A DNA stretch of 64,000 nt from JAJRVM01 sp041752115 (lineage in GTDB: Bacteria; Planctomycetota; Planctomycetia; Pirellulales; Pirellulaceae), in assembly GCA_041752115.1 (NCBI GenBank), contig JBGSHS010000051.1, positions 1-64,000 on the forward strand, written 5' to 3'. Below the pieces are notes generated by a model that did no database searches, was not told where the DNA came from, and saw only the letters and a list, made by a program, of their open reading frames with translations. Positions within the stretch are counted from its first letter, which is position 1. Every line of letters starts with the position of its first letter. The position numbers were made by a program, and so were the translations under genes. This document shows, one piece after another, positions 36,008-46,000 of this stretch.

Positions 36008-36421
36008 TCAGTGGTTAGTTGCCTTTGACGCGGCGTCGGCGCCCAAGGAGCGAATGAACGCACCGAGCACTGCAGTAGCATATCCGGGAACCATCAATAA
36101 CATCCCGACAAAAGGTGCTACGAGCGCAGTGGAAATGCCAACCGCCACTTTGGAGGGACTCGGCGCTGTCGGACTCGATGCAATAACGGTGAATGACGCG
36201 ATTCCACCTTGAATCGCAGCAAACAATCCAATGAGGAGTGGCACATGAACAACGAGGATCAGCCCTGCAGCTGCCATTGGTCCCTTGCCGTGCAGCACGA
36301 GAATCAGCGCGAGTAGGAAACAAATCAACCCAGCCAGCGACAGCAGCAGGCTGTATTGAAGTCCCAATGCGTTATACATCCAACTAACAAGTGACTGTCG
36401 GACTGGTTCGGTTTCCGGCAT
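36008..36421 (-). CDS. small membrane protein resembling MotA/TolQ/ExbB proton channels
   Basis: A 137-residue protein with three or four hydrophobic helices: LLLSLAGLICFLLALILVLH, AGLILVVHVPLLIGLFAAIQ and, after a polar linker (SSPTAPSPSKVAVGISTAL), LVAPFVGMLLMVPGYATAVLGAFI. The Val-Ala-Val-Gly-Ile-Ser...Ala-Leu-Val-Ala-Pro pattern before the last helix is like the TolQ/ExbB 'GIsEAL' helix, though the protein is shorter than that family (about 200-240) and no ExbD-like partner is next to it. Its role is unknown. It lies between the Ro60 gene and the duplicated block, convergent with Ro60. Confidence 0.6.
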   Translation of the reverse strand: MPETEPVRQSLVSWMYNALGLQYSLLLSLAGLICFLLALILVLHGKGPMAAAGLILVVHVPLLIGLFAAIQGGIASFTVIASSPTAPSPSKVAVGISTALVAPFVGMLLMVPGYATAVLGAFIRSLGADAASKATNH

Positions 36422-36504
36422 AGCGAGTTCCTCTTGAATTCGGAATCGTAGCGAACAACTCAGTCCACGCGACTGGCGCGCGGGACGACAGTTTCAACCC
36501 TTGA

Positions 36505-36649
36505 CGCTGCAGCTAAGCGTGCCTTCGATGCGATGAAGCAGTTGAAGAAGATCGACATTGTGGCCATCGAAACGTCTCGCCGGGGCCGAGAAGATGGGTT
36601 CGTAGACGAGGCGACTACGCCGATTTGGACGGAAATGGGCTTCGGCTGA
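36505..36649 (+). pseudogene. 3' end of the VOC/PhnB gene, duplicated copy
   Basis: AAKRAFDAMKQLKKIDIVAI, then ETSRRGREDGF, matches the last codons of the broken VOC gene at 31425-31911 (AAKRAFDALMQMKKIDIAAI), continuing past the old stop to a TGA at 36647-36649. No 5' part is present. It is the left piece of duplication copy B. Confidence 0.75.
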
Positions 36650-36659
36650 GATGTCCCCT

Positions 36660-37197
36660 TGCGACGCGCCATATTGCCTGACGAACGCGCCACATTGGTC
36701 AAGACTATCTGCCGTAGTTGTCCCCCGCACCGGCGTCTCAATCTCCATGGGTTGATTATAGGCCCCGCGCCCCCCCACTTCCAGTCTCATGTCCACTTCT
36801 TCCGAGTTCATCGTGTTGCGGATATCCCGAAGCGAATCAACCAGTCGCGCATTGGGGAAATGGACGCGAACCATCGTGCCGTCGAGCGTTTCGAATGTTT
36901 CCGCGCGAGTCACTGCGTCTCTTCGGCCTGATCTTCACCACAATTGTAATAGTGAATACAGGGGACACTCATCATCAACTGAACTGGATCACCACAGGAG
37001 CCCGCGAATCCTCCGTGCACGACCAGCCTTCGCGTGAGGCAACTCACTTCTTTCCGGTCGGATCGCCCGTAATCGAGAATCGAGTCTGCCTCATTGTCAC
37101 CGCCCCGAATGTATTGGGCCTTCATCCAGACCTGGTGGTTCTTTCGTAGTCGGCAGAGGTTCGACCACAGGTCGTCTGTCTCTTGCGGAGTAGTCAT
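36660..37197 (-). pseudogene. truncated, frameshifted copy of the Rnl1-like RNA ligase
   Basis: From 37197 the minus strand reads MTTPQETDDLWSNLCRLRKN, WMKAQYIRGGDNEADSILDY and LTRRLVVHGG, parallel to the ligase at 33295. A 1-bp loss after GEDQAEE shifts the frame (stop in CAGTGA, 36910-36915). The sequence then continues as ETLDGTMVRVHFPNARL: the catalytic Lys codon AAG is ACG (Thr). After VDMRLEVGGRGAYNQPMEIE the homology ends, so motifs IIIa-V are missing. It is an inactive relic of the duplication that also copied the VOC tail and the upstream flank. Confidence 0.88.
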
Positions 37198-37562
37198 CTG
37201 ATGCGGCGCTCCGTGACTGTTTCTCGTTTGAAAACCCTGAGCTTCACAGGTTCCAGGAAGTCGTGTTGCAAGCCCTTCAGTTTCTCGGACAGGGCCACCA
37301 GGTTCATAGTCCGCTGCAGATAATCACCACCATCATGACAGGGCAAGCGGGATGTCGGCAACACGGTCCGCTTGCTTCGCGTAAGCTGACCGTTGATCAC
37401 AGCGTTGCCGGACACGCCCCCCTTGATATCGGAACGTACCACACCTGCGAACCCTGTATAAATCTTGACGGTAAGTACATCGCACGAAACCGCGTGCCTT
37501 CATCGACTCACCCGACAACCGCCCTGATCAGCGCCGACAGCTCGTCGATGAGGTCGCTCGGC
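37198..37562. repeat. segmental duplication, copy B flank (matches 33296-33660)
   Basis: The counterpart of the ligase upstream region. Here it runs straight into the intact 3' end of the gene at 37508-38986, which suggests that copy B keeps the original junction on this side, and copy A carries only the last ~55 bp of that gene. The two copies enclose the Ro60 locus and the membrane-protein gene (33.66-36.5 kb). Confidence 0.85.
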
Positions 37563-38986
37563 TCGGTCCAAATCACGTGGGGATACTGACGCGTGTCGAA
37601 AGGTACGGCGTCGTAGTCGGTGTCTTGGACGGTCCATATCACCGTCTTCCCAAGTCCATGGGCGAATCCAGCTTCGTAAAAAACGTTGGGCCGTGCTCCG
37701 GTCGCGTCAGCGACCAGAAACCGCGAGTCTTGGATAGCATTGGTGACCCGCGCATCAATCCGCTCGGTGTGCGGAACATCGTCCACTCGGAAAGCCACGT
37801 AGCCGGCTTTCTCTATAGCCGGACGAAGGCCCTGGGCATACAGCGCAAGGAGTTCGGGAGCGAACGACATCGCCACGAACACTTGACGCGTCAGGGTTGA
37901 CGAGCGGTGGTGCTTCTCCAGATAGTCAAACCCTTCGGCAGTGACTTGCACAGTCAACCGCGCATCATTTCTTCGCGGCTTGGGATCAACGGAAACAAGT
38001 CGTCGGTCGAGAAGTGAATCAAGATAGAACTGTGCTTCTTCGGGCAGCGAACACCAGGCGAACACGCAGTCGTTATCCCAGTTGAGCTCGACCATCGCGC
38101 CCGGGAAAGGTGTACGCCGCTCGATGGCCCGCAGCAAGAGATTCATCTTGTCACGCGGTCGATAGACCGGCAGAGAATCCAAGAGTGTTTGAACGTGTTC
38201 CGGGGTCAGGTAGGGCGGCGGAAGCCCCTCCAGGACCTGCTGTCGGATCCATGGTGACAGGTTCTCCAATTCAATCCTCTTGTCCCGTATCTGAACAATG
38301 GCCAAGGACCAACTCACTCGATAGGAACCACATCTCGGGCACTGCACATTGAGCCACTCAGGTGGAGCGGATTCGGGGGCATTCACGCTCGCTTCCCTGC
38401 CGCAGAGGCAACAGCCGCCAACGCCCCAGGCACGCGCGACGTGTCGCAGATCGCGGTGGAATACGCGGGCGTCCGAAAGACATGCGCCAGAAATCGTGGC
38501 ATCGGTGAACTTGGCGTCCCGGAGGTCGGCCCCCGTGAACACAACGTCTAGTAGGCGGCTGCCTTCCAGATTGGCGCCGCGCAGATTCGCGTCTCGAAAA
38601 ATGGCCTTGTCGAGCCAAGCGTGAGACAGGTCCGCTCTCGCCAGATCCGCGCCGGAAAAATCGGGTGCAGGATACACAAATGCGATCCGCAGATCGCGCA
38701 GCGACGCCTGCGTGAGACAAGCGTTGCACAGGCTCGCGCCTCCCAACTGAGCGTGGTCGAGATTGGCTTTCTCCAGGTTTGCCCTCTGTAGATCCACTTT
38801 CTCCAGGCAGGCGCCCGATAGATCGGCGCCGTACAGGTCCGCATCGCAGAGGTTAGCGCCACCCAGATCTACTCCCGCTAATGCAGCGCCGGGTGCTCGA
38901 ATTATCTGACCAGGATGGTGTCGACGCCACTGGGCGATCGCTTCGGAACCGCATTTGAGAATGTTTTCGTGCGATTCGATTTCCAT
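37508..38986 (-). CDS. pentapeptide-repeat / zinc-ribbon / TIR-like fusion protein
   Basis: 492 residues from the Met at 38986 (GAGGTG eight bases upstream; the open frame to 39175 adds unrelated residues). Residues 33-175 are pentapeptide repeats of A(D/N)LxG type (LGGANLCDADLYGADLSGAC and so on), a rigid beta-helix. Residues 190-222 hold two Cys pairs (CCLCG ... CPRCG), a zinc ribbon. The last 130 residues form a Rossmann-like domain with VFVAMSFAPELLALYAQGLR, IEKAGYVAFRVD, SRFLVADATGARPNVFYEAG and AHGLGKTVIW, the pattern shared by TIR-like and nucleoside-deoxyribosyltransferase-like NAD/nucleotide hydrolases, with the Glu of NVFYEAG as likely catalytic residue. It may be a defence effector in which the repeats act as a sensor (inference). 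Confidence 0.75.
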   Translation of the reverse strand: MEIESHENILKCGSEAIAQWRRHHPGQIIRAPGAALAGVDLGGANLCDADLYGADLSGACLEKVDLQRANLEKANLDHAQLGGASLCNACLTQASLRDLRIAFVYPAPDFSGADLARADLSHAWLDKAIFRDANLRGANLEGSRLLDVVFTGADLRDAKFTDATISGACLSDARVFHRDLRHVARAWGVGGCCLCGREASVNAPESAPPEWLNVQCPRCGSYRVSWSLAIVQIRDKRIELENLSPWIRQQVLEGLPPPYLTPEHVQTLLDSLPVYRPRDKMNLLLRAIERRTPFPGAMVELNWDNDCVFAWCSLPEEAQFYLDSLLDRRLVSVDPKPRRNDARLTVQVTAEGFDYLEKHHRSSTLTRQVFVAMSFAPELLALYAQGLRPAIEKAGYVAFRVDDVPHTERIDARVTNAIQDSRFLVADATGARPNVFYEAGFAHGLGKTVIWTVQDTDYDAVPFDTRQYPHVIWTEPSDLIDELSALIRAVVG

Positions 38987-39197
38987 GAGATGACACCTCG
39001 CAACGACTGGTCTCGCGTCACGTCGCGTTACGACATCCGTCGAGTGGACTTCCGCCCACTCCGTCTTCTTCGGAAGATTTGCTGCGCTGCCCAACACGAC
39101 GTCAAGCTGTGACCTGAGACGGGGAACTACGAACGCGCTCGCGGGCAAATCACGGCAATAATAACAACTGTGCAAATGGGTCTACCCTCGCCTGCTC

Positions 39198-40100
39198 TCA
39201 TTCGACATCGATGAAGTCGCTCACGCACGGTTCGCCATATGCTGCCCACGCTGTGCGCTGTTCGATGTTTTGGCCGATACTCACTCGGCTCTGATAATGC
39301 ACGTGGCCGGACAGGATCAGTAACTCCGCGGAGGGGTGCGAGCGCATGATTTCCAATATTGCATCTCCCATCGCTTTGCAGCCGGCGTGCGGCGCCCAAG
39401 TATCCCAGTGCAACCCTCGCGGCGGCGTCGCGGGCAAGAATGGCGGTACATGTGTAACCAGAATCACGCGACGGCTTGTCGTCAAGGCCAGGGGTAGAAC
39501 CCGCCGGATGTGTTCTGCCGCCTCGTTTCCCAACGCTTGCAAATGATCGGCCAGCGGCTGCCAGTCCACATCTTCATAGGTAAGCCGACATCTCATCCAG
39601 TCGACTGTGGATGCATCAAATCCCTTCAAACCCACCAACCGATGCGGTCCCCGTTTCCAGTATCGCAGATCTTCGATGGCCTTCCAGTCGTTGAGCACAG
39701 TCCGACTGGATCCAAGGTCGCCGTAGCCGCCGTCGGCCCAGCCGCCGTGTCCGATCAGGGTCGTATCGGCGGTGAGTTGAATCGGCTCACACTGGTCAAG
39801 CCCGCGCAGGTACTGGGAGCCTTCCATCGTTTTCCGCACTTCATCTCGTGTCCGCGCAAAGGTGCCATGATAGAAGTCATGATTGCCCAACACAAAGAAC
39901 ACGGGGCGGTGGACGTATTGCTCAAGTTTTCGCAGATGGTTTGTCAGCAAGGGCGATTCGGAAATGTCGCCGCTGACGACCAACGCGTCATACTCCGCCG
40001 CAGCCAGTCGTTCGAGGAACGGCGTCAATTCGTCCCAGGGAAACTCCACGGATTGAGTCACGAACACCAAGTGCGGATCCGCAACCCAGGCAAGTATCAT
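39198..40100 (-). CDS. calcineurin-like metallophosphoesterase
   Basis: 300 residues with the full two-metal phosphoesterase motif set: ADPH near the N-terminus (D-x-H), VVSGDIS (GD), VLGNHDFYHG (GNHD), ILVTHVPPF (H) and LSGHVHYQSR (GHxH). Such enzymes cleave phosphomonoesters or diesters with Mn/Fe. Some ligase-associated members end-process RNA or DNA, and the RNA ligase and Ro60 a few kb away make that one possibility. GGGGATGAAACA precedes the ATG. No operon partner overlaps; the gene at 37508 follows after 0.2 kb in the same direction. Confidence 0.85.
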   Translation of the reverse strand: MILAWVADPHLVFVTQSVEFPWDELTPFLERLAAAEYDALVVSGDISESPLLTNHLRKLEQYVHRPVFFVLGNHDFYHGTFARTRDEVRKTMEGSQYLRGLDQCEPIQLTADTTLIGHGGWADGGYGDLGSSRTVLNDWKAIEDLRYWKRGPHRLVGLKGFDASTVDWMRCRLTYEDVDWQPLADHLQALGNEAAEHIRRVLPLALTTSRRVILVTHVPPFLPATPPRGLHWDTWAPHAGCKAMGDAILEIMRSHPSAELLILSGHVHYQSRVSIGQNIEQRTAWAAYGEPCVSDFIDVE

Positions 40101-40494
40101 TGTTTCATCCCCATGGCTAAACGGCGTTGGCGGAACTGAGACGCTCGTACTCAGACGTCAACCCAGATGACAACTTCGCGGGCCCGCGGTGGAACGAATC
40201 GGTCACCTACACAGAACAGAACCACCCTCATCAGGGCTGCCGACTAATCCCGCGCGCACGTGGTATTAGCTCTTCTCGAAGGTGCAGCCGCCCACCTGCC
40301 GTGTTCCGATATCGAATGGCAGAAAGATGCCGCTGGTCGAAGGGCAAAAGACTCGCTCGATCGATTGTCACGATGATCAGGGGCTTTGCCGCAGCAACCA
40401 AATCGCGTCCATTACACCATACCGTTAGTTTTTTCAGACGAGTGATTTCTCTGAGCCTCTTGGGAGACTCTTTGAACGCCAGCGACATCTTCTG

Positions 40495-41523
40495 TTATCG
40501 AAACTGTCCGGTTTGAATTCGCCAGAGCCGGTCCTGGTAGTGGCGAGTCGCCGCAGTTCGAGAAGACACGTACTCTTGGTAAGCCTCGCGGTAGGAATGG
40601 TACTTGTGACGGAAGTACCATACCCGACAAATCGCGTGAGCGAAGAGTATTCCGGCAAGGACAAGACAGACTGTCAGGCGTGTGCCCGGTTCGAGGCTCT
40701 CGATGAACATCCAGCCTTTGTCGAGCGCCAACCATTCGACGACCAACCTGTCCCAAGGAACAAATTCACCTCCTGCAATCAGATCGAGACCAATAATGAA
40801 TAGAACGGCATCGACGGCTAAACACGCTAATGTCCAGAATGCTGTTCCCGCCCACGTAGGATCTCGAGCGGCAGACATCCACGTGTAACGCACGCGACAA
40901 CGTCTTCGCTTGTCCTTCCAGGCTCCCTCGATCGCCAAGAGTCTGCGACTGTAATCATCGTGTGCTTCGCGTATTTCCTTCTGGACCCTCCACTCTTTCA
41001 CGAACACTAAGTCCTCGCGACAAAGCTCCACGCGGTCCTCAGTTGTTAAGTCGGCGTTCGGCAGATCCAGCACATCGCGGATCATCTGGCACAACACTTC
41101 GACATCGCGATCAAAATCGGAACCGGATCGCACACCGGCGCCATGCCTCAGAGCCAACTCACGTATACTCTCCGGCAACACCTGCTGCTTGGGGAGGGGC
41201 GTATCCATCACCGAAACCGGAATGACAGGTTTGCCGCTTTGCAGTGCAAGCTCGATTTCCATGCGAACATAGTCGACCGACGACCACAGACGCCATTCTC
41301 CATCTTCTTCAGCAAATAGCCATGAACGCCCGATGACTACCAGGATCACATCCGCGCGTGACAATTCATATTTCAGGTGGTCGGGAAAAGAAACACCCGC
41401 CGGCATATCTTCGACATCGACAAAGACGGATCCGTCCCCAAAGCAGTCAACTAACCTACCATATATCCGCATGGTGACATCAATACTGTCGCTTCGGCGG
41501 TAAGAAATGAAGATGGCCGGCAT
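40495..41523 (-). CDS. membrane-anchored TIR-domain protein
   Basis: 342 residues from the Met at 41523 (the upstream open frame is Arg/Gly/Pro-rich and not domain-like). Residues 1-140 are a TIR domain: AIFISYRRSDSIDVTMRIYG, GSVFVDVEDMPAGVSF, ADVILVVIGRSW and DYVRMEIELALQSGKPVIPV, with the putative NADase Glu at about 89 in VRMEIEL. A helical linker follows, then two membrane helices (WTLACLAVDAVLFIIGLDLI and LTVCLVLAGILFAHAICRVW) and a charged cytosolic tail. The layout suggests a sensor or effector tethered at the membrane, as in other bacterial TIR defence proteins. It stands alone, with about 400 bp of unassigned sequence on its downstream side. Confidence 0.82.
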   Translation of the reverse strand: MPAIFISYRRSDSIDVTMRIYGRLVDCFGDGSVFVDVEDMPAGVSFPDHLKYELSRADVILVVIGRSWLFAEEDGEWRLWSSVDYVRMEIELALQSGKPVIPVSVMDTPLPKQQVLPESIRELALRHGAGVRSGSDFDRDVEVLCQMIRDVLDLPNADLTTEDRVELCREDLVFVKEWRVQKEIREAHDDYSRRLLAIEGAWKDKRRRCRVRYTWMSAARDPTWAGTAFWTLACLAVDAVLFIIGLDLIAGGEFVPWDRLVVEWLALDKGWMFIESLEPGTRLTVCLVLAGILFAHAICRVWYFRHKYHSYREAYQEYVSSRTAATRHYQDRLWRIQTGQFR

Positions 41524-42160
41524 CGTCACATGGTCCCCTACCTTTAGACATTCTCGTTGTCTCTGAACACTCGGACCAATTCGCTCAGCTTTCCCACCGC
41601 CTCCACGGTTTCGGATTCTCATTGTTCTTCGTTGCCTGCCTGGCGGAAAACCAGGAGCACACGATCGACTTGCTCCGGACGGCTTCCCACTCGGATCCCC
41701 CGGCCGCAACCGGCATACTGGTAGCTGTTCTCTCGACGCTCCCGTTCTTCTCCGACAACAGTGGGGGCAAACGGGGAGCAATGGTATTCTGATCTGTCAT
41801 CCCCAGGCCCATCTGACACTTCTGAGACTACCGAACCATCCTCGTTCCGAAGAGAGAATGCCGCGACAGTATAACCGACTGCTGCTCACAGATGAAGCGA
41901 CGCCCCTCCATGAGCTAAGTTGTGCCGTTGGCGGTGGAAAGGCGGCCATTCCGCCAGGTTGTTCGTGAGCACATGATCTGTCCAGGCTGGAGCATCGCTG
42001 CGTCTGGCTTTCCCCGCCGTACGGTAAGGTGGCGTGGATCACAGACTGTGCGGGACACAGTCGCACGGCCTGATGAGTCGTGTGACCAGGAGAATCAAGT
42101 GGTGAGCAGGCCCTGCAATAGCATCGTGCTATATACCTATTCCATAGAATACCATCTAGC

Positions 42161-42604
42161 TTGCCTGTCGCACGACGCGTGGAGACAACTCACCGACAGC
42201 ACATTACCGAGATTGTCCGTTGGCGGCGAGACAACAACGATTCGGTCCATACGCGTTCGCCTGAAGAAGAAAGAGACGCCGAGGTGGACGAGTACTTGAA
42301 GACGCGGTCTGCCAAGTTGATCAAGCGAATTCGAGACAAGGGAACGCCGCTAATCCACACAGAGTGCGAGAAGTGGTACAGCGAGGCAATTGGGGACGAG
42401 ACACTCGGCGAGACGCTCAAACAGCACCTGCGGGACGCTCATGAGGGATATGCCTCGTTGAAGCATCTGGCCGAGTCATTTGACACCGAGGAGAGTATCA
42501 GGTCTACACCTCCGGAACAGTTGAAAAGGGATTGTCAACAACAAGAGAACGAGGCGTTTCGAGCTGCACGCATTGCCGCGATGAAAGCGGCACCGGGCCT
42601 GTAA
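42161..42604 (+). CDS. hypothetical hydrophilic helical protein
   Basis: A frame of 147 codons opening with TTG; the coding-like part begins near SPEEERDAEVDEYLKTRSAK and continues KLIKRIRDKGTPLIHTECEK, GDETLGETLKQHLRDAHEGY to AARIAAMKAAPGL. It is strongly charged, rich in Glu/Lys/Arg, predicted helical, without Cys pairs or membrane segments. No family recognised. The true start may be upstream or at an internal non-ATG codon, since no good ribosome site is visible. It is divergent from the TIR gene at 41523. Confidence 0.45.
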   Translation: MPVARRVETTHRQHITEIVRWRRDNNDSVHTRSPEEERDAEVDEYLKTRSAKLIKRIRDKGTPLIHTECEKWYSEAIGDETLGETLKQHLRDAHEGYASLKHLAESFDTEESIRSTPPEQLKRDCQQQENEAFRAARIAAMKAAPGL

Positions 42605-42634
42605 CACCACTGGTCGATCGACACCCACGTTGTG

Positions 42635-42820
42635 TCACGCGCTCCTCGTAACTCCGCACTGATTCACACAACCGATGGCATCGGCGTGCAGGTACTTCTC
42701 CGCCACGATCTGCTGGCAGCAAGCGCGTAGTGCCTCTTCCTCCCAGCACGCGGATTCGAGAAACTGCAGCGATGTACGAGGATGGCACCTGGAGGGAGAC
42801 ATCGTACTGCTGTCGTCCAT
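42635..42820 (-). pseudogene. fragment of an unknown gene (related to 28131-28212)
   Basis: The minus strand reads SLQFLESACWEEEALRACCQ followed by QIVAEKYLHADAIGCVNQCG. The spacing of Ala/Cys/Leu is like a real helical domain, but the frame opens and closes within 60 codons and shows no start site. A degenerate copy with stops is at 28.1 kb. It lies just downstream of the TssBC fusion gene and could be a former third or fourth gene of that operon, which is speculation. Confidence 0.35.
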
Positions 42821-43003
42821 CGCCCCAACGGATCATGGCGAGCCGCGTATCGGTTCTGAATGAATCTTGGCGGCAAGTAACACAGTCGCCCCTTTTTCCA
42901 ACCGTCAGCGCCTGGGCCAGTTACCAAGCCTTTCACTGTCCGGGGCCGATTTCTGCGTCAACGCGGTCATGAAACATGCAAAGCCGCGTCAACCAGTACG
43001 CTC

Positions 43004-46000
43004 CTAATCCATGGTGGGAATGTTGCAGCGAACCGTTACGGGCCCCGGCAATTCCTCGACCATCAGCCTCGGCTGTAATTGTGCGATCACCTGATATGTG
43101 CCGGGTCGACTGGGACTTTCGGTCACCTGCACCTCAGCATACTTCAACGGACATCGAATCTTCTCCTCTTCCGCCGGATTCTCGTCAGCAGAAACGTACT
43201 CGCGAATCCAACGGCTAAGCACTGTCTCGACCTCCTTCTGCTCACGAAAGCTGCCGATTTGCAGCGAGAAGATCCTCATCAAGTAGTGCGCAAATCGCGA
43301 TAGGACCATGATGCAAGGCAGGCCAGAGGCAATTACATCTTTACGTCTTGCTTGCTCATCGTGCCACTCGCTAGATGGTATTTGATGTAAAGTCACCGAC
43401 TTTGAGAAGAAGGCGTAGTCGGTGTTCTTGTAGTGGCACAGCGTCTGAAAACCGAGGTTTCCCAATTCAGCCTCTCGCCGATCGCTGATTTGGATTTCCG
43501 TCGGAGAATTCACCGCCAGATCGCCGTCCTCGCTTTGGAACGTATGGGAAGCCAATCCGGACACCTGGCCACCGCCGTGAACACCCTCAATCGCCACACA
43601 GAGCCCCGTCTCTCGGAACGCGTTGGTCAGACAAGTCATGTAGGCGTACGCTGGGTTCATCCAGCAGTAGTAATCAGAATCGGCAGGTACGGGTGGGGAT
43701 CCTGCGGCTGTAATCGGGAGTTCTTCGAAGTGGAACTCCTTGGTGGGCATCGTCGTCTCGCCGTAGGGCAATCGCGCCAGGACACGCGGCACGGTCAATA
43801 CCAGGTATTTCGATTGCTCTGACTCACGCAAAGTGTTCCAGGAGGCATATTCGATCCCGCGGAACTTGCTCGCAACGTCGTGAATTCGATACAAATTGGC
43901 AAAGCTATTCAGACCAAAGACGTGCGGGGAAGCGGCAGATATCACCGGACAGTGAACCGCTGCTGCAACCTGTGAGATATTCGTCAGCAACTCGACATCT
44001 GCCGGTGAATGGTCAAACCAGTAATCGCACAACAGAGCCCCGAAAGGCTCCCCCCCCGCGGTACCGAATCTATGTCGGTACAGCTTATCGTAGAGGCAAC
44101 CCCGATCAAGTGTTGACGAGCGGCGAAAATCCGACGCCAACTCGTCCTTTCCGACGTTCCACACCTGGATCTTCAAATCCTCCGCCGTATCCGTGCTGGT
44201 GACCAGATACTGCAGTCCTCTCCAGCTTCCTTCGAGTGACTGAAAATGTGGATGATGCATCACTTCGGCTATTTGCCTGGAGAGCATCGCGTCGACTAAT
44301 TCCACTTTGCGTGTCAGGAACGGCTGCAGAGCCTCTGGGTCCGTCCATTCCTTGGCAGCACACGCACTGCGCAGCATTAAGAGCAGTTCGGCTCGGCCGC
44401 GCAGGATCCCTTGTTCCAGCCGCGCCAACAACGGCGTCATTTCCGTGAGTACGGTATCTGCAACGACAGGAGCGGGTTCGGCAATGTCCGCCTCAGCCTG
44501 AGAGAGACCTTGATTGGTGGCTGGAGCAACAGAGTCATAGATGTCTTGCGAGGAGAGAACCCGTTCCTCCAGTATCGTCAGCCACTCCTCGCAGTCACTG
44601 CGTGTCTTCAGGAGTGCCTTCGCCGCAGGGATTTGCTCAGCCACCTTTGCCGGTTCAAAATCCTGCATACTGTGAAATTGCAGTCGCACCGCCAATACTG
44701 AATCATCGGCTCCCAGATAGTTCGAGACTTGCAGGTCAAGTGACGGTGCACTGGCTCTGAGAAAGTCATTCAGATTATCCCGATCCACATAAATGAACTG
44801 TCGCACATCCAGTGGAACGCGATCAGATGAGCCCGTGAAGTTACCGAGCACGCCTACCACGAAGGGGATCTCGTGACGAACTGGCTCCTGCGCGACGTGT
44901 ACCGTATATGGAATGTTGACACGTGGCCGACGTACACGCTGTAGCTTGTCCAGCAACGACGCGACGCCTCCAATGGGAAGACTCGCAATCCCCATCCCTC
45001 CCAGCTGCGCTATGGCAAAGCCGACACTCTCATTCGATTCACTATCGATCAGTAAGGCGCCCGACCAGCTTTGCTGTTCCAACCACCGCAGCATGCACAA
45101 AGGCTGGAGACGAAGCCCTAGTCCTTCCGTCTTGGTGACCCGAAAGCGAGTCCACACCGGCGATCCCGTTTCCGTGCAACTCAAGGCGTAGACAATCGAG
45201 TTCGCCTTGGCCTCCCGCCGTGGTGAACAATCTGCGACTTGGCTTTCGTCGGCCAGGTCCATTACAAGCACGTCGTCCGACTGTTGCAGGTCGCTCGAAA
45301 AGACGGTTCGGCCAGGCGGAATCCTGGCCTGCAAAACAGTTCCCGCTGGCACAACCGATTGGACGTTGACTTCCGCAGGGTTTCCCATGGCCGCCAGAAT
45401 CCGTCGCGTCGTCACCATTCGTTTGCCGGGGAGCGGGAAGGCTGGTCCCATTACCGTTTGTCCGTGGGTGACCAGGATATGAAGCGCCTTCGTCCACTTT
45501 GCACGACATTCCGCCAGGACGTTCTGAATCGGCGTCAATTCACACGTCTCAACTCCAGACACATCAATTGTCAGTGGCATTCCTTCGTCAATGTTGATGG
45601 TCGGCGCCGCTTCGTCTCGATTCCATGCGTACTCCCGCCCCCCCACGCCCAGGCGACGGATAGGCTCGTCCGGAATCCTGAGGAGTTCCGATCCATCCTC
45701 TGGCGGGTCGCTGATCCGTAATCGACCACCTTGAACAAAGAGGCCGACGGTCGTCACGCCGCTGTTACGCACCACGATTGCGTGTCCGCTCTCGGGCAAC
45801 CACTCCAAACCCTCCTTCTTCGTACCGCTGACTTCGCGATTGCTGTTTCTGGCCACGGCTTTGAGCACCGCGACTTGTTCGCTCGCATCCGCCAACGGTA
45901 TCCGCGCCAGCGTGCCAAGAGCCCATGTGCCCAAGCCACTGCGATTCTGCTCCACCATCGATTTGACGATGGAAGCGACATGAGCGCGGAATTCGCCGAG

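Noticed and set aside
34201..36081. Long minus-strand open frame (626 codons) opposite the Ro60 gene
   Set aside because: Ro60 on the plus strand has complete TROVE and vWA motifs; the antisense frame has the Arg/His/Gln-rich composition of a shadow.
40127..40516. Plus-strand frame in the gap between the phosphoesterase and TIR genes
   Set aside because: Arg/Ser/Cys-rich translation without domain features and with no ribosome site; it overlaps the end of the TIR gene on the other strand.
41523..41781. Start of the membrane TIR gene at 41781
   Set aside because: The added 86 residues are Arg/Gly/Pro/Cys-rich and precede MPAIFISYRR, the normal first strand of a TIR domain.
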